Below are positions 6,114 to 12,667 of a stretch of DNA of 12,667 nucleotides, one piece after another. Below the pieces are notes generated by a model, which searched no databases, was not told the DNA's origin, and was given only the letters and a program-made list of their open reading frames with translations. This DNA is from Clostridiales bacterium (GTDB taxonomy: Bacteria; Bacillota; Clostridia; Christensenellales; CAG-138), in the NCBI GenBank assembly GCA_019416935.1, contig DXWI01000024.1:1-12667 (forward strand). Reading direction: 5' to 3'. The position numbers and the translations under genes are program-made. Numbering within the stretch: position 1 is the stretch's first letter; every line of letters starts with the position of its first letter.

Positions 6114-6698
6114 TTATTCGTCCGTTCGCGCGTAGACCGTCATGGATACGCCCGCGTCCTGCACCAGAATATCGGCCGGCAGGCGGCAGAACCGGCAGGT
6201 CACATAGTAGTCGCCCGCTGCGCCGGAAAGGTTGATAATCTCTACGGCATAGGCCACCCAAAACCACGTTCGCGGGACAAGCAAACAGATGGCGGCAAGC
6301 AGAACGCCGAGCAGAACGACCGGTGCAAGTGCAATAACGATATAGCTCCGCTTATTGAAATAGGCGCTGCTGCCCGCATAAGCGTACAGACCGGTAAACC
6401 CATAGTGCGGCCTGACGCCGCTGAAATGCCGCATGAATACCCCATGCACAAACTCATGCAGGAGCATATAGGCGCCCATAGCCGCAATTAGCGTGATAAA
6501 GCGCAACGCATAGGCCCCCATACCCGACGAAAGATCGAACAGGGCGCCGATGGGAACGAACGGATGGACAGCCGCAGCCAAGGCGGCCGCGATGAGCAGC
6601 GACAGCCCGTTCACCAGCAGCATGAGCCGGCGATCGCTTTGCAGGTTCAGCTCCATCAGCCGGGCATATCCCGCCGGCAGCATGGTCTGATTCTGCAT
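6114..6698 (-). CDS. Membrane zincin-like metalloprotease, DUF3267 type, 194 aa
   Basis: This is a small integral membrane protein with an HExxH metalloprotease motif (HEFVH, residues 81-85) at the end of a hydrophobic segment, as in the DUF3267 group of putative zincin peptidases and S2P-like intramembrane proteases. Hydrophobic stretches lie at about 27-44, 64-80, 118-141 and 145-158. The segment INLSGAAGDYY (155-165) contains D163, a candidate third zinc ligand. The start is ATG 6698-6696 behind AAGGGGAG. It lies 54 bases after hemW and just before the hrcA promoter, a place where Firmicutes often have hemW followed directly by hrcA. Its substrate is unknown. The family assignment rests on motif, size and topology only. 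Confidence 0.75.
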   Translation of the reverse strand: MQNQTMLPAGYARLMELNLQSDRRLMLLVNGLSLLIAAALAAAVHPFVPIGALFDLSSGMGAYALRFITLIAAMGAYMLLHEFVHGVFMRHFSGVRPHYGFTGLYAYAGSSAYFNKRSYIVIALAPVVLLGVLLAAICLLVPRTWFWVAYAVEIINLSGAAGDYYVTCRFCRLPADILVQDAGVSMTVYARTDE

Positions 6699-6752
6699 AT
6701 CGTTTCTCCCCTTTTGTTTCGTTTTTTCTGCCGCTGCAAAGCGCGCTCCCGG

Positions 6753-7898
6753 TCATGGATCGAACAGCAGCAGCGCTTCGTTTTGCAGATCAAGGCCGCG
6801 CGCATTGAGCGAAAATGTATCCTCCGTCTCGATCGTCCAGCCGAGATGTCTGAGCCGTGCCACCGCGTCGGGATAGGCGTCGAACATGGAAATACCAAAC
6901 CGGTCAAAAAACGCCGGCAGCGACACGCCCCGCACGGTTCTGAGCCCTAGCATCACGGTTTCGAACATCTCCTCCGCGCACACGGGGGTCAGCGTCTCCT
7001 GGACGGGGAGGCGGTCCGCCCGCAGCGCGGCCGCATAGGCCCCGAGCGTTTCGACGTTGGCGCGCCGGGTCCATACGCCGCCGACATGCATGGCGCCGTG
7101 CGCCGCCACGCCCAGCCCCAGATATTCGCCATTGTTCCAATAGTTCAGGTTGTGACGGCACGCATAGCCCGCTTTTGCAAAGTTTGAGATCTCGTAGCGC
7201 AGAAAGCCCTGCCCGGACAGATAGGCCATGCCGGCATCCTGCATGTCCGCCACAGCATCATCATCCGGCAGCATCGCCCGACCGGCGCACACCTCCCGAT
7301 ACAGCGGCGTGCCCGGCTCAAGGATCAGCGCATACGCGGACACATGGGTGACACACCGGATGGCGCATACCGCTTGCAGCGTAGCAAGATACTGCGCTTC
7401 GGTCTGCCCCGGCAGCCCGTGCATGACGTCCACATTGATGTTCGTAAAGCCCGCATCCACGGCGCTATGCATGGTCGCGAGAAACCGCGCATAGGTGTGG
7501 ATACGGCCAATCGCGGCGAGCAGGCCGTCGTCCGCCGATTGCAGGCCCACGGACAGGCGGTTCACGCCGGCCGCGCGATAGGCGGCAAGCCGCTCGAAAA
7601 GCGCCGTGCCGGGGTTGCACTCCGTGGTGATCTCCGCATCCGCATCAATCGGATAACGCTCGCGCAGCGTATCGAGAATATCCGTCATCTGCGCGCCGGA
7701 CAACAGCGACGGCGTGCCGCCGCCAAAGAACACGGTTTCTATGCGCTCCGGCTTCGGTAGCCGCTTTGCAGAAAGTTCGATCTCCCGTTTGAGCAGTTCA
7801 ACATAAGCGCCTATGGACTCCGGCTCGGCAAACGAGACGAAATCGCAATAGGCGCACTTTTTGACACAGTATGGAATATGGATGTAGATCCCAGCCAT
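6753..7898 (-). CDS. hemW: Radical SAM protein HemW (haem chaperone, formerly called oxygen-independent coproporphyrinogen oxidase-like), 381 aa
   Basis: HemW belongs to the radical SAM family near HemN but acts in haem binding and transfer rather than coproporphyrinogen oxidation. The iron-sulphur motif CVKKCAYC (C11, C15, C18) is preceded by IYIHIPY, followed by FFGGGTPSLL (57-66, SAM-binding glycines). The HemW-specific HNLNYW motif is at 249-254. Family members of this type lack the extra N-terminal cysteine arrangement of true HemN. The start is ATG 7898-7896, which shares one base with the lepA stop (TGATG), so the two are probably translationally coupled. The frame is open for 44 more codons upstream, but that is lepA in another frame and is not used. 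Length is normal. Confidence 0.95.
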   Translation of the reverse strand: MAGIYIHIPYCVKKCAYCDFVSFAEPESIGAYVELLKREIELSAKRLPKPERIETVFFGGGTPSLLSGAQMTDILDTLRERYPIDADAEITTECNPGTALFERLAAYRAAGVNRLSVGLQSADDGLLAAIGRIHTYARFLATMHSAVDAGFTNINVDVMHGLPGQTEAQYLATLQAVCAIRCVTHVSAYALILEPGTPLYREVCAGRAMLPDDDAVADMQDAGMAYLSGQGFLRYEISNFAKAGYACRHNLNYWNNGEYLGLGVAAHGAMHVGGVWTRRANVETLGAYAAALRADRLPVQETLTPVCAEEMFETVMLGLRTVRGVSLPAFFDRFGISMFDAYPDAVARLRHLGWTIETEDTFSLNARGLDLQNEALLLFDP

Positions 7899-9700
7899 CA
7901 GTTGATGCGCAGCACGCTCATGAACGCCTCGCTCGGCACCTGCACGGAACCGACCTGACGCATGCGCTTCTTGCCCTCCTTCTGCTTCTCCAGTAACTTT
8001 TTCTTGCGCGTGATATCGCCGCCGTAGCACTTGGCAAGCACGTCCTTGCGCACGGCCTTGACCGTCTCCCGCGCAATGATCTTGCCGCCGATAGTCGCCT
8101 GAATCGGAATTTCAAACTGCTGGCGCGGAATGACGTCCTTCAGCTTTTCCGCCACGGCGCGGCCCTTGCCATACGCCTTGTCGCGATGGACGATGGTGGA
8201 CAGCGCGTCGCACATATCGCCGTTGAGCAAAAAATCCAACTTGACGAGATCGGATTTCATGTACTCGCGCAGCGCATAGTCGAACGACGCGTAGCCGCGG
8301 CTTCTCGACTTGAGCTGGTCAAAGAAATCGTAGATGATCTCGTTGAGCGGGAGGATGTAGTGCATCTCCACGCGCGTTTCCTCGATATATTTCATGTCCA
8401 CGAAGATGCCGCGCTTCTCCTGACACAGCTCCATGATCGTGCCCACATAGGCGGACGGCGTCATGATGTTGGCGTCGACCATGGGCTCTTCCATGGACTC
8501 AATCTCCGTGGCCGGCGGCAGATTCGACGGGTTGTCGATGAGCCGCTCCTCGCCGTCGGTCATGCGCACGCGGTATACAACGGACGGCGCGGTCGTCACC
8601 AGATCCAGATCAAACTCCCGTTCCAGCCGCTCTTGAATGATCTCCATGTGGAGCAGGCCGAGAAAGCCGCAGCGGAAGCCATAGCCCAGCGCGACGGAGG
8701 TTTCCGCCTCGAACGAAAGGGAGGCATCGTTGAGCTTCAGCTTGTCGAGCGCATCCCGCAGATCGTCGTAATGCGCGCCGTCGGCCGGGTAGATGCCGCA
8801 GAACACCATCGGGTTGACCTGTTTATAGCCGGGCAGCGGCGCTTTGGCCGGGCGCTCGGCATTGGTAATCGTGTCACCCACCTTCGTCTCCGCAACGCTC
8901 TTGATGCTCGCCGCGATATAGCCGACCTCGCCCGCGCTCAGCTCCTCGGTAGGCCGGAGCTGCGGCAGAAAAACGCCGACCTCGGTCACATCGAACTCGT
9001 TGCCGGTGGCCATGGAGCGGATGCAGTCGCCCGCCCGCACAGCGCCGTCCATCACGCGCACATAGGAGAGCGCGCCCTTATAGTTGTCATAGTAGCAGTC
9101 AAAGATCAGCGCCTTGAGCGGTGCGGCCGCATCGCCGGTCGGCGCAGGCACCTTGTCAACGATCTGCGCGAGTACCTCCTCCACATGCAGCCCGCTCTTT
9201 GCCGAGATGCACGGCGCATCCTCTGCGGGAATGCCGATCACATCCTCGATTTCATGGATGACAAGCTCTGGCTGCGCGGAGGGCAGATCGATCTTGTTGA
9301 TAACCGGCATGACCTCCAGACCGTTGTCCACAGCGAGGTACACGTTCGCCAGCGTCTGCGCCTCGATGCCCTGCGTGGCGTCCACCACGAGCACCGCGCC
9401 CTCGCAAGCAGCCAGCGCGCGGCTCACCTCATAGGTGAAGTCCACATGCCCCGGCGTGTCGATCAGGTTAAACATATAGCGCTTTCCATCGGTATGCGTA
9501 TAGAACATGCGCACCGCCGTCGCCTTGATGGTAATGCCGCGCTCGCGCTCAATGTCCATGGAGTCGAGCAGCTGCTCCTCCATATCGCGCACGGAAACGG
9601 TTTCCGTCAGCTCCATCATGCGGTCGGCCAGCGTGGATTTTCCATGGTCGATATGCGCGATGATGGAAAAATTGCGGATCAATTCCTTCGGGTATGCCAT
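7898..9700 (-). CDS. lepA: Elongation factor 4 (LepA), 600 aa
   Basis: LepA is a translational GTPase that acts on the ribosome, promoting back-translocation in vitro and affecting initiation and stress survival in vivo. G motifs are complete: AHIDHGKS (15-22), the switch region RERGITIKA (52-60), DTPGHVDF (81-88) and NKID (135-138). The EF-G-like domains and the LepA-specific C-terminal domain follow, ending VPSEAFMSVLRIN. The start is ATG 9700-9698, with GGAGGG ten bases upstream. A longer frame from TTG 9718 is rejected because it would place this ribosome binding site inside the gene. It is followed at one-base overlap by hemW, and shares direction with the hrcA operon. Confidence 0.97.
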   Translation of the reverse strand: MAYPKELIRNFSIIAHIDHGKSTLADRMMELTETVSVRDMEEQLLDSMDIERERGITIKATAVRMFYTHTDGKRYMFNLIDTPGHVDFTYEVSRALAACEGAVLVVDATQGIEAQTLANVYLAVDNGLEVMPVINKIDLPSAQPELVIHEIEDVIGIPAEDAPCISAKSGLHVEEVLAQIVDKVPAPTGDAAAPLKALIFDCYYDNYKGALSYVRVMDGAVRAGDCIRSMATGNEFDVTEVGVFLPQLRPTEELSAGEVGYIAASIKSVAETKVGDTITNAERPAKAPLPGYKQVNPMVFCGIYPADGAHYDDLRDALDKLKLNDASLSFEAETSVALGYGFRCGFLGLLHMEIIQERLEREFDLDLVTTAPSVVYRVRMTDGEERLIDNPSNLPPATEIESMEEPMVDANIMTPSAYVGTIMELCQEKRGIFVDMKYIEETRVEMHYILPLNEIIYDFFDQLKSRSRGYASFDYALREYMKSDLVKLDFLLNGDMCDALSTIVHRDKAYGKGRAVAEKLKDVIPRQQFEIPIQATIGGKIIARETVKAVRKDVLAKCYGGDITRKKKLLEKQKEGKKRMRQVGSVQVPSEAFMSVLRIN

Positions 9701-9731
9701 TCGATTCAGGCCCTCCAAAAATATTCAGTTT

Positions 9732-9761
9732 ATGATACCATCGATTGGCATGCGAACGCAA
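9732..9761 (-). promoter_or_regulatory. Possible lepA promoter
   Basis: TTGCGT (9761-9756, 3/6) and TATCAT (9737-9732, 5/6) are 18 bases apart. The -35 overlaps the final codons of the upstream membrane protein gene. No terminator separates the two genes, so readthrough from the gntR operon is also possible. Confidence 0.35.
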
Positions 9762-9762
9762 C

Positions 9763-11139
9763 TCATTTCGCCCCGGCTGCCGCCTGTATTTTCTCAAACA
9801 GCGCCAGCGTCTCCGCCTCGCTGGACGTACCGAACAGATATATCGCGTCCGAAGCCTCCACGCGAATGAACGGCGGCTGCTGCGGATCGAGGCAAACCCG
9901 ACAGTTACCGATGCCGCCGACCCGAAACGCGCCCTTCCAGAGCGAATCGAACGCGGTGCCGTTGATCTTGGAAACGCGCGTGTCTGCCGCAAGCGTTTCG
10001 AGCGACACACGCGCAACCGTGTCCAGTGGAACGGTATACACATTCGCCAGATGGTCGGCCACGATCGCGGACTCGGTGCAGGTGATGCGGATGGGCGTAA
10101 ACTCCTCTGCGATCATCCAGCCGCACATGGCCGGGATCAGCAGCAGGCAGAGCGCGCAAAATACGATCATCGCTTTTCCTGCCGGACGCGCCCAGTTGAC
10201 CGTGCTGCCGATGCCGATGCGGTTGTTCACGAGCGTATGCCTGTCATTTGGATTGAAGTAGATCGTGCCGAGCAGCCAGAAAGCGTCGTCATCGGCGTAA
10301 ACGCCCTGACCGCTGTCCTGTGTAAGGGTGCTCTGGACACGCCGGGCCGCAAGCTCCGTGCAGAGCATCAGAATCAGCAGTGCGGCGGTATAGACGCAGG
10401 TCGAAAGCAGCAGGCCGAGCACGCTGTCAAAGAACAGCCACGCCGCGATGGCGAACAGGCCGGAAACATATGCCATGCCCAGCCAGAACCGGCCCCAATG
10501 ATACCGCCGCACGCGCGTAAGCGTCTGTGTGACGGCGGCGGCCGCGTCAACCACCTCCGCACGGTTGCGATACAGGTACCGATAGGCAACATAGCCCCCC
10601 GCCGTCAAGAGCGCGTTGGTCAGATATAGCGCCAGCATCACGCCGAATGCTGCATCACGCGGCTGCTGCAGCAGCGCGGCGAGCGGCACGAGCGAGAGTA
10701 CAACCGGCGGCAGGAACCACCATGGGCGAAGCCGGCGCGGCCGTTCGACCGCCGCGTTGGTTTCCACCAGCGTCTTTCCCGCGCCTTCCCCCGACCATCC
10801 GCTCGCCTTTTTGCATTTCTTTAAGCTGCTATGCGCTTTCACATAGACGATGTGCGGCGCGGCAATCGCGAGAAGCACCCAGAGCATCAGCCAGGAAAAC
10901 GCGATGGACGTATGATGAAACAGCAGCGCCGGCAGGATCGCCGCGCTCGTCACGCCGAACGCGATCCACATGTTTCTCCGATAGGATGCGAGGATCGTCC
11001 GCACCGCTTCCGACTGCCGCGCTTCAAACGGCAGCGTCACGCCGACGACAATATTCTTCTTCGGCTTGGCCTCATTGAGCAGCAGTCCTACGATGATCGG
11101 CAGGACCGGATACATCAAAAGCATCATGAGCCACATCAT
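9763..11139 (-). CDS. Multi-spanning membrane protein, DUF1648/DUF5808-like, 458 aa
   Basis: This is a predicted membrane protein whose start overlaps the gntR stop by four bases (ATGA, start at 11139), so the two are co-translated. About eight hydrophobic segments can be seen: near 3-21, 58-73, 80-100, 140-157, 164-185, 218-236, 240-262 and 323-342. The N-terminus (YPVLPIIVGLLLNEAKPKKN) resembles DUF1648-type proteins. The segment IYFNPNDRHTLVNNRIGIG (293-311) matches the look of the DUF5808 motif. After the last membrane span comes a soluble C-terminal region of about 110 residues (345-458), beta-rich in appearance and reminiscent of bacterial PH-like domains. A frame open to 11637 adds 166 residues, but those are the gntR gene in the wrong frame. 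Proteins of this type often accompany YtrA-like GntR regulators. Function is unknown. Confidence 0.8.
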   Translation of the reverse strand: MMWLMMLLMYPVLPIIVGLLLNEAKPKKNIVVGVTLPFEARQSEAVRTILASYRRNMWIAFGVTSAAILPALLFHHTSIAFSWLMLWVLLAIAAPHIVYVKAHSSLKKCKKASGWSGEGAGKTLVETNAAVERPRRLRPWWFLPPVVLSLVPLAALLQQPRDAAFGVMLALYLTNALLTAGGYVAYRYLYRNRAEVVDAAAAVTQTLTRVRRYHWGRFWLGMAYVSGLFAIAAWLFFDSVLGLLLSTCVYTAALLILMLCTELAARRVQSTLTQDSGQGVYADDDAFWLLGTIYFNPNDRHTLVNNRIGIGSTVNWARPAGKAMIVFCALCLLLIPAMCGWMIAEEFTPIRITCTESAIVADHLANVYTVPLDTVARVSLETLAADTRVSKINGTAFDSLWKGAFRVGGIGNCRVCLDPQQPPFIRVEASDAIYLFGTSSEAETLALFEKIQAAAGAK

Positions 11140-11528
11140 ATCGTTTTTCCTCCGTTTCCCCGCGCCGTTTCCCCATACAGTCGGCTGCACAGCGCCAGCG
11201 CTTCCGGTTCGTCCATGCCGGCAAGCCGCAGCTCCGACAAGCAAAGCCGCAGCGTTTCCATCGTTTTTTCCGGTACGGGCGCGCAGCCATCCTCCCCGCA
11301 TACGATTGCACCGCTCCTGCGGTCGGTACGGATATAACCCTCTTGCTGGAGCAGCTGGTATGCTTTGCTGACGGTCATCATATTGATGCCGCCCTCCTCC
11401 GCCAGCGCGCGGATGGTCGGCAATCGCTCTCCGCCGTGCAGCGCGCCGGTTGCAATGCCAACGACGATCTGGTTGCGAATCTGCTGATAGATCGGTGTTT
11501 CGCTTTGAAAATCCAACTGTAAAAGCAT
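11136..11528 (-). CDS. GntR-family transcriptional regulator, YtrA subfamily, 130 aa
   Basis: This is a one-domain regulator with little beyond the DNA-binding part. The N-terminal winged helix (about 10-77) shows the GntR signature: TPIYQQIRNQIVVGIATGAL, then GERLPTIRALAEEGGINMMTVSKAYQLL, then QEGYIRTDRRSGAIV. The C-terminal part (about 85-130) is a short helical region, as in the YtrA group, and has no ligand-binding FCD or UTRA domain. The start is ATG 11528 with AGGAGG five bases upstream. An upstream in-frame ATG at 11555 lacks a good ribosome binding site and would fall in the operator. It lies first in a two-gene operon with the membrane protein and probably represses itself through the operator at 11546-11570. 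Confidence 0.9.
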   Translation of the reverse strand: MLLQLDFQSETPIYQQIRNQIVVGIATGALHGGERLPTIRALAEEGGINMMTVSKAYQLLQQEGYIRTDRRSGAIVCGEDGCAPVPEKTMETLRLCLSELRLAGMDEPEALALCSRLYGETARGNGGKTI

Positions 11529-11545
11529 CTCGTCCTCCTTTCCTG

Positions 11546-11570
11546 TTTGCATCATTTATTATAATGCAAA
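11546..11570 (-). promoter_or_regulatory. Operator-like inverted repeat at the gntR promoter
   Basis: Ten-base arms TTTGCATCAT (11546-11555) and ATAATGCAAA (11561-11570) match at 9 of 10 positions around a 5-base centre. The repeat covers the -10 box and the expected start site, an ideal place for autorepression by the GntR protein. Confidence 0.65.
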
Positions 11571-11586
11571 TTAAGCATAATGGCAA
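11558..11586 (-). promoter_or_regulatory. Promoter of the gntR operon
   Basis: TTGCCA (11586-11581, 5/6) and TATAAT (11563-11558, 6/6) are separated by exactly 17 bases. This is the best promoter match in the window, as expected for a tightly repressed gene. Confidence 0.8.
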
Positions 11587-11741
11587 GCCGCTTTCCAATA
11601 AAAAGGCGTCTCTGCCGTATATGGCGGGGCTTCGCAAAACGGTTCACAGACACAGCAATGGGATTCGCGCGTCCGCTCTTGTATATGTTGTTTCTGTGTG
11701 ATAGCATAAAATCAATCGGAATTTGACAAGGAGAAAACACT

Positions 11742-12086
11742 ATGAAAATTACAATAGAAGAACTGCAAAAATACTTGTACGACCATTATAAAAACGGTGG
11801 GATTGATCAAAGCCTTTTTATGAAGCTTGTGGAAGAAATTGGAGAAGTAGCGGAAGTCTTAAATAAAAAAGCAGGGAGAAAACGCGCCGGCGAAGAGGAT
11901 TTGCAGGCCCAGTTAGGAAATGAATTGGCTGATGTGATGCATTACACTATGGCAATTGCTGCAATAAATGGGATTGATATGAACGATGTTATCATCGCTA
12001 AGGATAAGGTCGCATCTGTAAAGTATAACCACAGAACAAGTTTAGAGCAGTTTGCCCTAAACCAAAGATCGAGCAACAGCAACTGA
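11742..12086 (+). CDS. MazG-like nucleotide pyrophosphohydrolase, 114 aa
   Basis: This is a single-domain, all-helical NTP pyrophosphatase-type protein of the MazG/dUTPase superfamily. The metal-binding pattern is clear: KLVEEIGEVAEVL (28-40), giving E31, E32 and E35, then NELADVMHY (60-68), giving E61 and D64. The C-terminal helix KDKVASVKYNHR (87-98) resembles the basic end of the family. Such enzymes hydrolyse NTPs to NMP and pyrophosphate, often as house-cleaning of non-canonical nucleotides or in stress control. The start is ATG 11742 with AAGGAG about nine bases upstream. The upstream promoter is weak (TTGTAT at 11679 and TAGCAT at 11702, 17 bases apart). The gene is divergent from gntR, monocistronic and visibly AT-richer than its left neighbours. 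Its substrate cannot be told from sequence. Confidence 0.85.
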   Translation: MKITIEELQKYLYDHYKNGGIDQSLFMKLVEEIGEVAEVLNKKAGRKRAGEEDLQAQLGNELADVMHYTMAIAAINGIDMNDVIIAKDKVASVKYNHRTSLEQFALNQRSSNSN

Positions 12087-12104
12087 CGGATTTCAGCTTT
12101 TTGA

Positions 12105-12166
12105 GCCGCGTTAAAAGCGCGCCTCTATACATATCGTTGGTGTGCAGTTTTGCGCCGCGTCAAAGC
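12105..12166 (+). repeat. Pair of short near-identical direct repeats
   Basis: GCCGCGTTAAAAGC (12105-12118) and GCCGCGTCAAAGC (12154-12166) lie 49 bases apart between the MazG-like gene and the first palindromic repeat. They may be a small duplication left by insertion of the neighbouring element. The evidence is limited to their similarity. Confidence 0.3.
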
Positions 12167-12214
12167 CTCCCTCTGATAGGTGAGGTGCATCGCCGTAAGG
12201 CGAGACGGAGGGAG
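12167..12214. repeat. Palindromic repeat, left of the DUF559 gene
   Basis: This is a 48-base element bounded by CTCCCTC (12167-12173) and GAGGGAG (12208-12214), an outer 7-base inverted repeat. Within it is a small hairpin, TCGCC (12190-12194), loop GTAA, GGCGA (12199-12203). It shares this outer-arm-plus-inner-hairpin design with the element at 12568-12610. From general knowledge, dispersed palindromes with these arms are common in gut Clostridia. Confidence 0.65.
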
Positions 12215-12261
12215 AAACCAGGAGAGGCTACAACAAAGCGGATATCCCTCTTGCAAAGGCA

Positions 12262-12657
12262 TTGCGAAAAAACATGACGCCATGGGAGAGGAAGCTCTGG
12301 TATGACTACTTGCGAACTTATCCCGTGCGTTTCCAAAGGCAAAAAGCGATTGGAAATTATACTGTAGATTTCTATTGTGCGAAGGATGGTTTGGCTATTG
12401 AACTTGACGGTAGCGGGCATTACACGCCACAGCAATCGAAAAAAGACTGCATTCGCACAAAAAAACTGGAATCTATAAAATTGCGTGTGTTCAGAATCAA
12501 CAATTTGGATATTGACCATAATTTCAGCGGTGTATGTGAAGCCATTGATCTGGCTGTTCGGGAATCTCTCCCTCAGTCAGCTTCGCTGACAGCTCCCTCA
12601 TCAGAGGGAGCCCAGCCTGTCAAAAAAGGTCGCTATAAGCGGCCTTTTCTGATATAA
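12262..12657 (+). CDS. DUF559-type endonuclease-like protein, 131 aa
   Basis: The protein carries the DUF559 pattern, related to very-short-patch-repair (Vsr) and other restriction-like nucleases: NMTPWERKLWYDYLR (4-18), PVRFQRQKAIGNYTVDFYC (21-39), then LAIELDGSGHY (44-54). Candidate catalytic residues are D36, E47, D49 and H53. The start is unclear. TTG at 12262 and ATG at 12274 are both possible, and neither has a good ribosome binding site. The frame is open back to 12199, and codons 12229-12261 encode YNKADIPLAKA, which looks like the family's usual N-terminus, so an original upstream start may have been lost. The last 30 or so residues, from about position 103, are translated from a palindromic repeat and the terminator. 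Palindromic repeats flank the gene on both sides. Substrate and role are unknown. Confidence 0.75.
   Translation: MRKNMTPWERKLWYDYLRTYPVRFQRQKAIGNYTVDFYCAKDGLAIELDGSGHYTPQQSKKDCIRTKKLESIKLRVFRINNLDIDHNFSGVCEAIDLAVRESLPQSASLTAPSSEGAQPVKKGRYKRPFLI
12568..12610. repeat. Palindromic repeat, right end of the DUF559 gene
   Basis: The outer arms CTCCCTC (12568-12574) and GAGGGAG (12604-12610) enclose a hairpin GTCAGC-TTC-GCTGAC (12576-12590). A second CTCCCTC at 12593-12599 can pair alternatively with the right arm over a 4-base loop. The element lies inside the reading frame of the DUF559 gene and encodes SLPQSASLTAPSSEGA or similar in its tail. It has the same outer arms as the element at 12167-12214. 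Confidence 0.7.
12624..12650 (+). terminator. Intrinsic terminator at the end of the DUF559 gene
   Basis: AAAAGGTCGC (12624-12633), loop TATAA, then GCGGCCTTTT (12639-12648) forms a 10-base stem with one G-U pair, followed by CT. The A-rich left side and T-rich right side would let it work in both directions. It overlaps the last codons of the open frame, which suggests the true functional end of the protein may lie earlier. Confidence 0.75.
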
Positions 12658-12667
12658 TAGGCACAGG

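Noticed and set aside
8186..10261. 691-codon open frame opposite lepA on the plus strand
   Set aside because: It runs across the lepA start and into the next gene antisense, shows no motif, and contradicts the clear LepA G-motifs on the other strand.
11140..11637. N-terminal extension of the membrane protein by 166 residues
   Set aside because: The extension is the gntR gene read out of frame. It is rich in Arg and Ala with no membrane character, and a coupled ATGA start is present at 11139.
12167..12610. The CTCCCTC/GAGGGAG repeats as a CRISPR array
   Set aside because: There are only two copies, about 400 bases apart with a gene between, differing inside. There are no regular spacers.
12653..12658. 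TATAAT at the right edge as a promoter for a following gene
   Set aside because: No -35 is visible 17 bases upstream and the next gene is outside the window.

Overview
The window looks like a chromosomal segment of a fairly GC-rich member of the Clostridia (Bacillota). The reasons are the gene order lepA-hemW-hrcA-grpE-dnaK-dnaJ, a CIRCE/HrcA heat-shock switch, a DnaK without the extra N-terminal segment of Gram-negative DnaK, strong Shine-Dalgarno sequences, and CTCCCTC/GAGGGAG palindromic repeats of a kind I associate with gut Clostridia. Order or genus cannot be fixed from the window alone.

Layout. Positions 1-563 are AT-rich and hold two tiny divergent ribbon-helix-helix (RHH) regulators, at 90-254 (-) and 402-563 (+). 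The intergenic region between them carries tandem GGTGAA boxes with an 8-bp period, set inside the spacers of both predicted promoters. Positions 564-1000 have no convincing gene but contain a nested inverted repeat. Positions 1000-11528 are GC-rich and read almost wholly from the minus strand. In transcription order these genes are: gntR-type regulator and a multi-spanning membrane protein (11528 to 9763, an autoregulated pair); lepA and hemW (9700 to 6753, overlapping by one base); a small membrane zincin-like protein (DUF3267 type); then the heat-shock operon hrcA-grpE-dnaK-dnaJ (5958 to 1052), ending in a long palindromic terminator. Positions 11587-12667 turn AT-rich again and read from the plus strand: a small MazG-like pyrophosphohydrolase and a DUF559 nuclease-like gene lying between two palindromic repeats.

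How they work together. HrcA binds CIRCE just upstream of its own start and represses the chaperone operon. GrpE and DnaJ are the nucleotide exchange factor and J-domain partner of DnaK. LepA (EF4) and HemW are conserved neighbours of this operon in Firmicutes and have separate roles in translation and haem trafficking. The flanks appear to be accessory DNA.

The most unusual parts are the RHH pair with its operator array, and the DUF559 gene enclosed by repeats, one of which encodes its C-terminal tail. Several starts were revised from longer open frames: hrcA to GTG at 5958, lepA to ATG at 9700, hemW to ATG at 7898, gntR to ATG at 11528, and the membrane protein to ATG at 11139.
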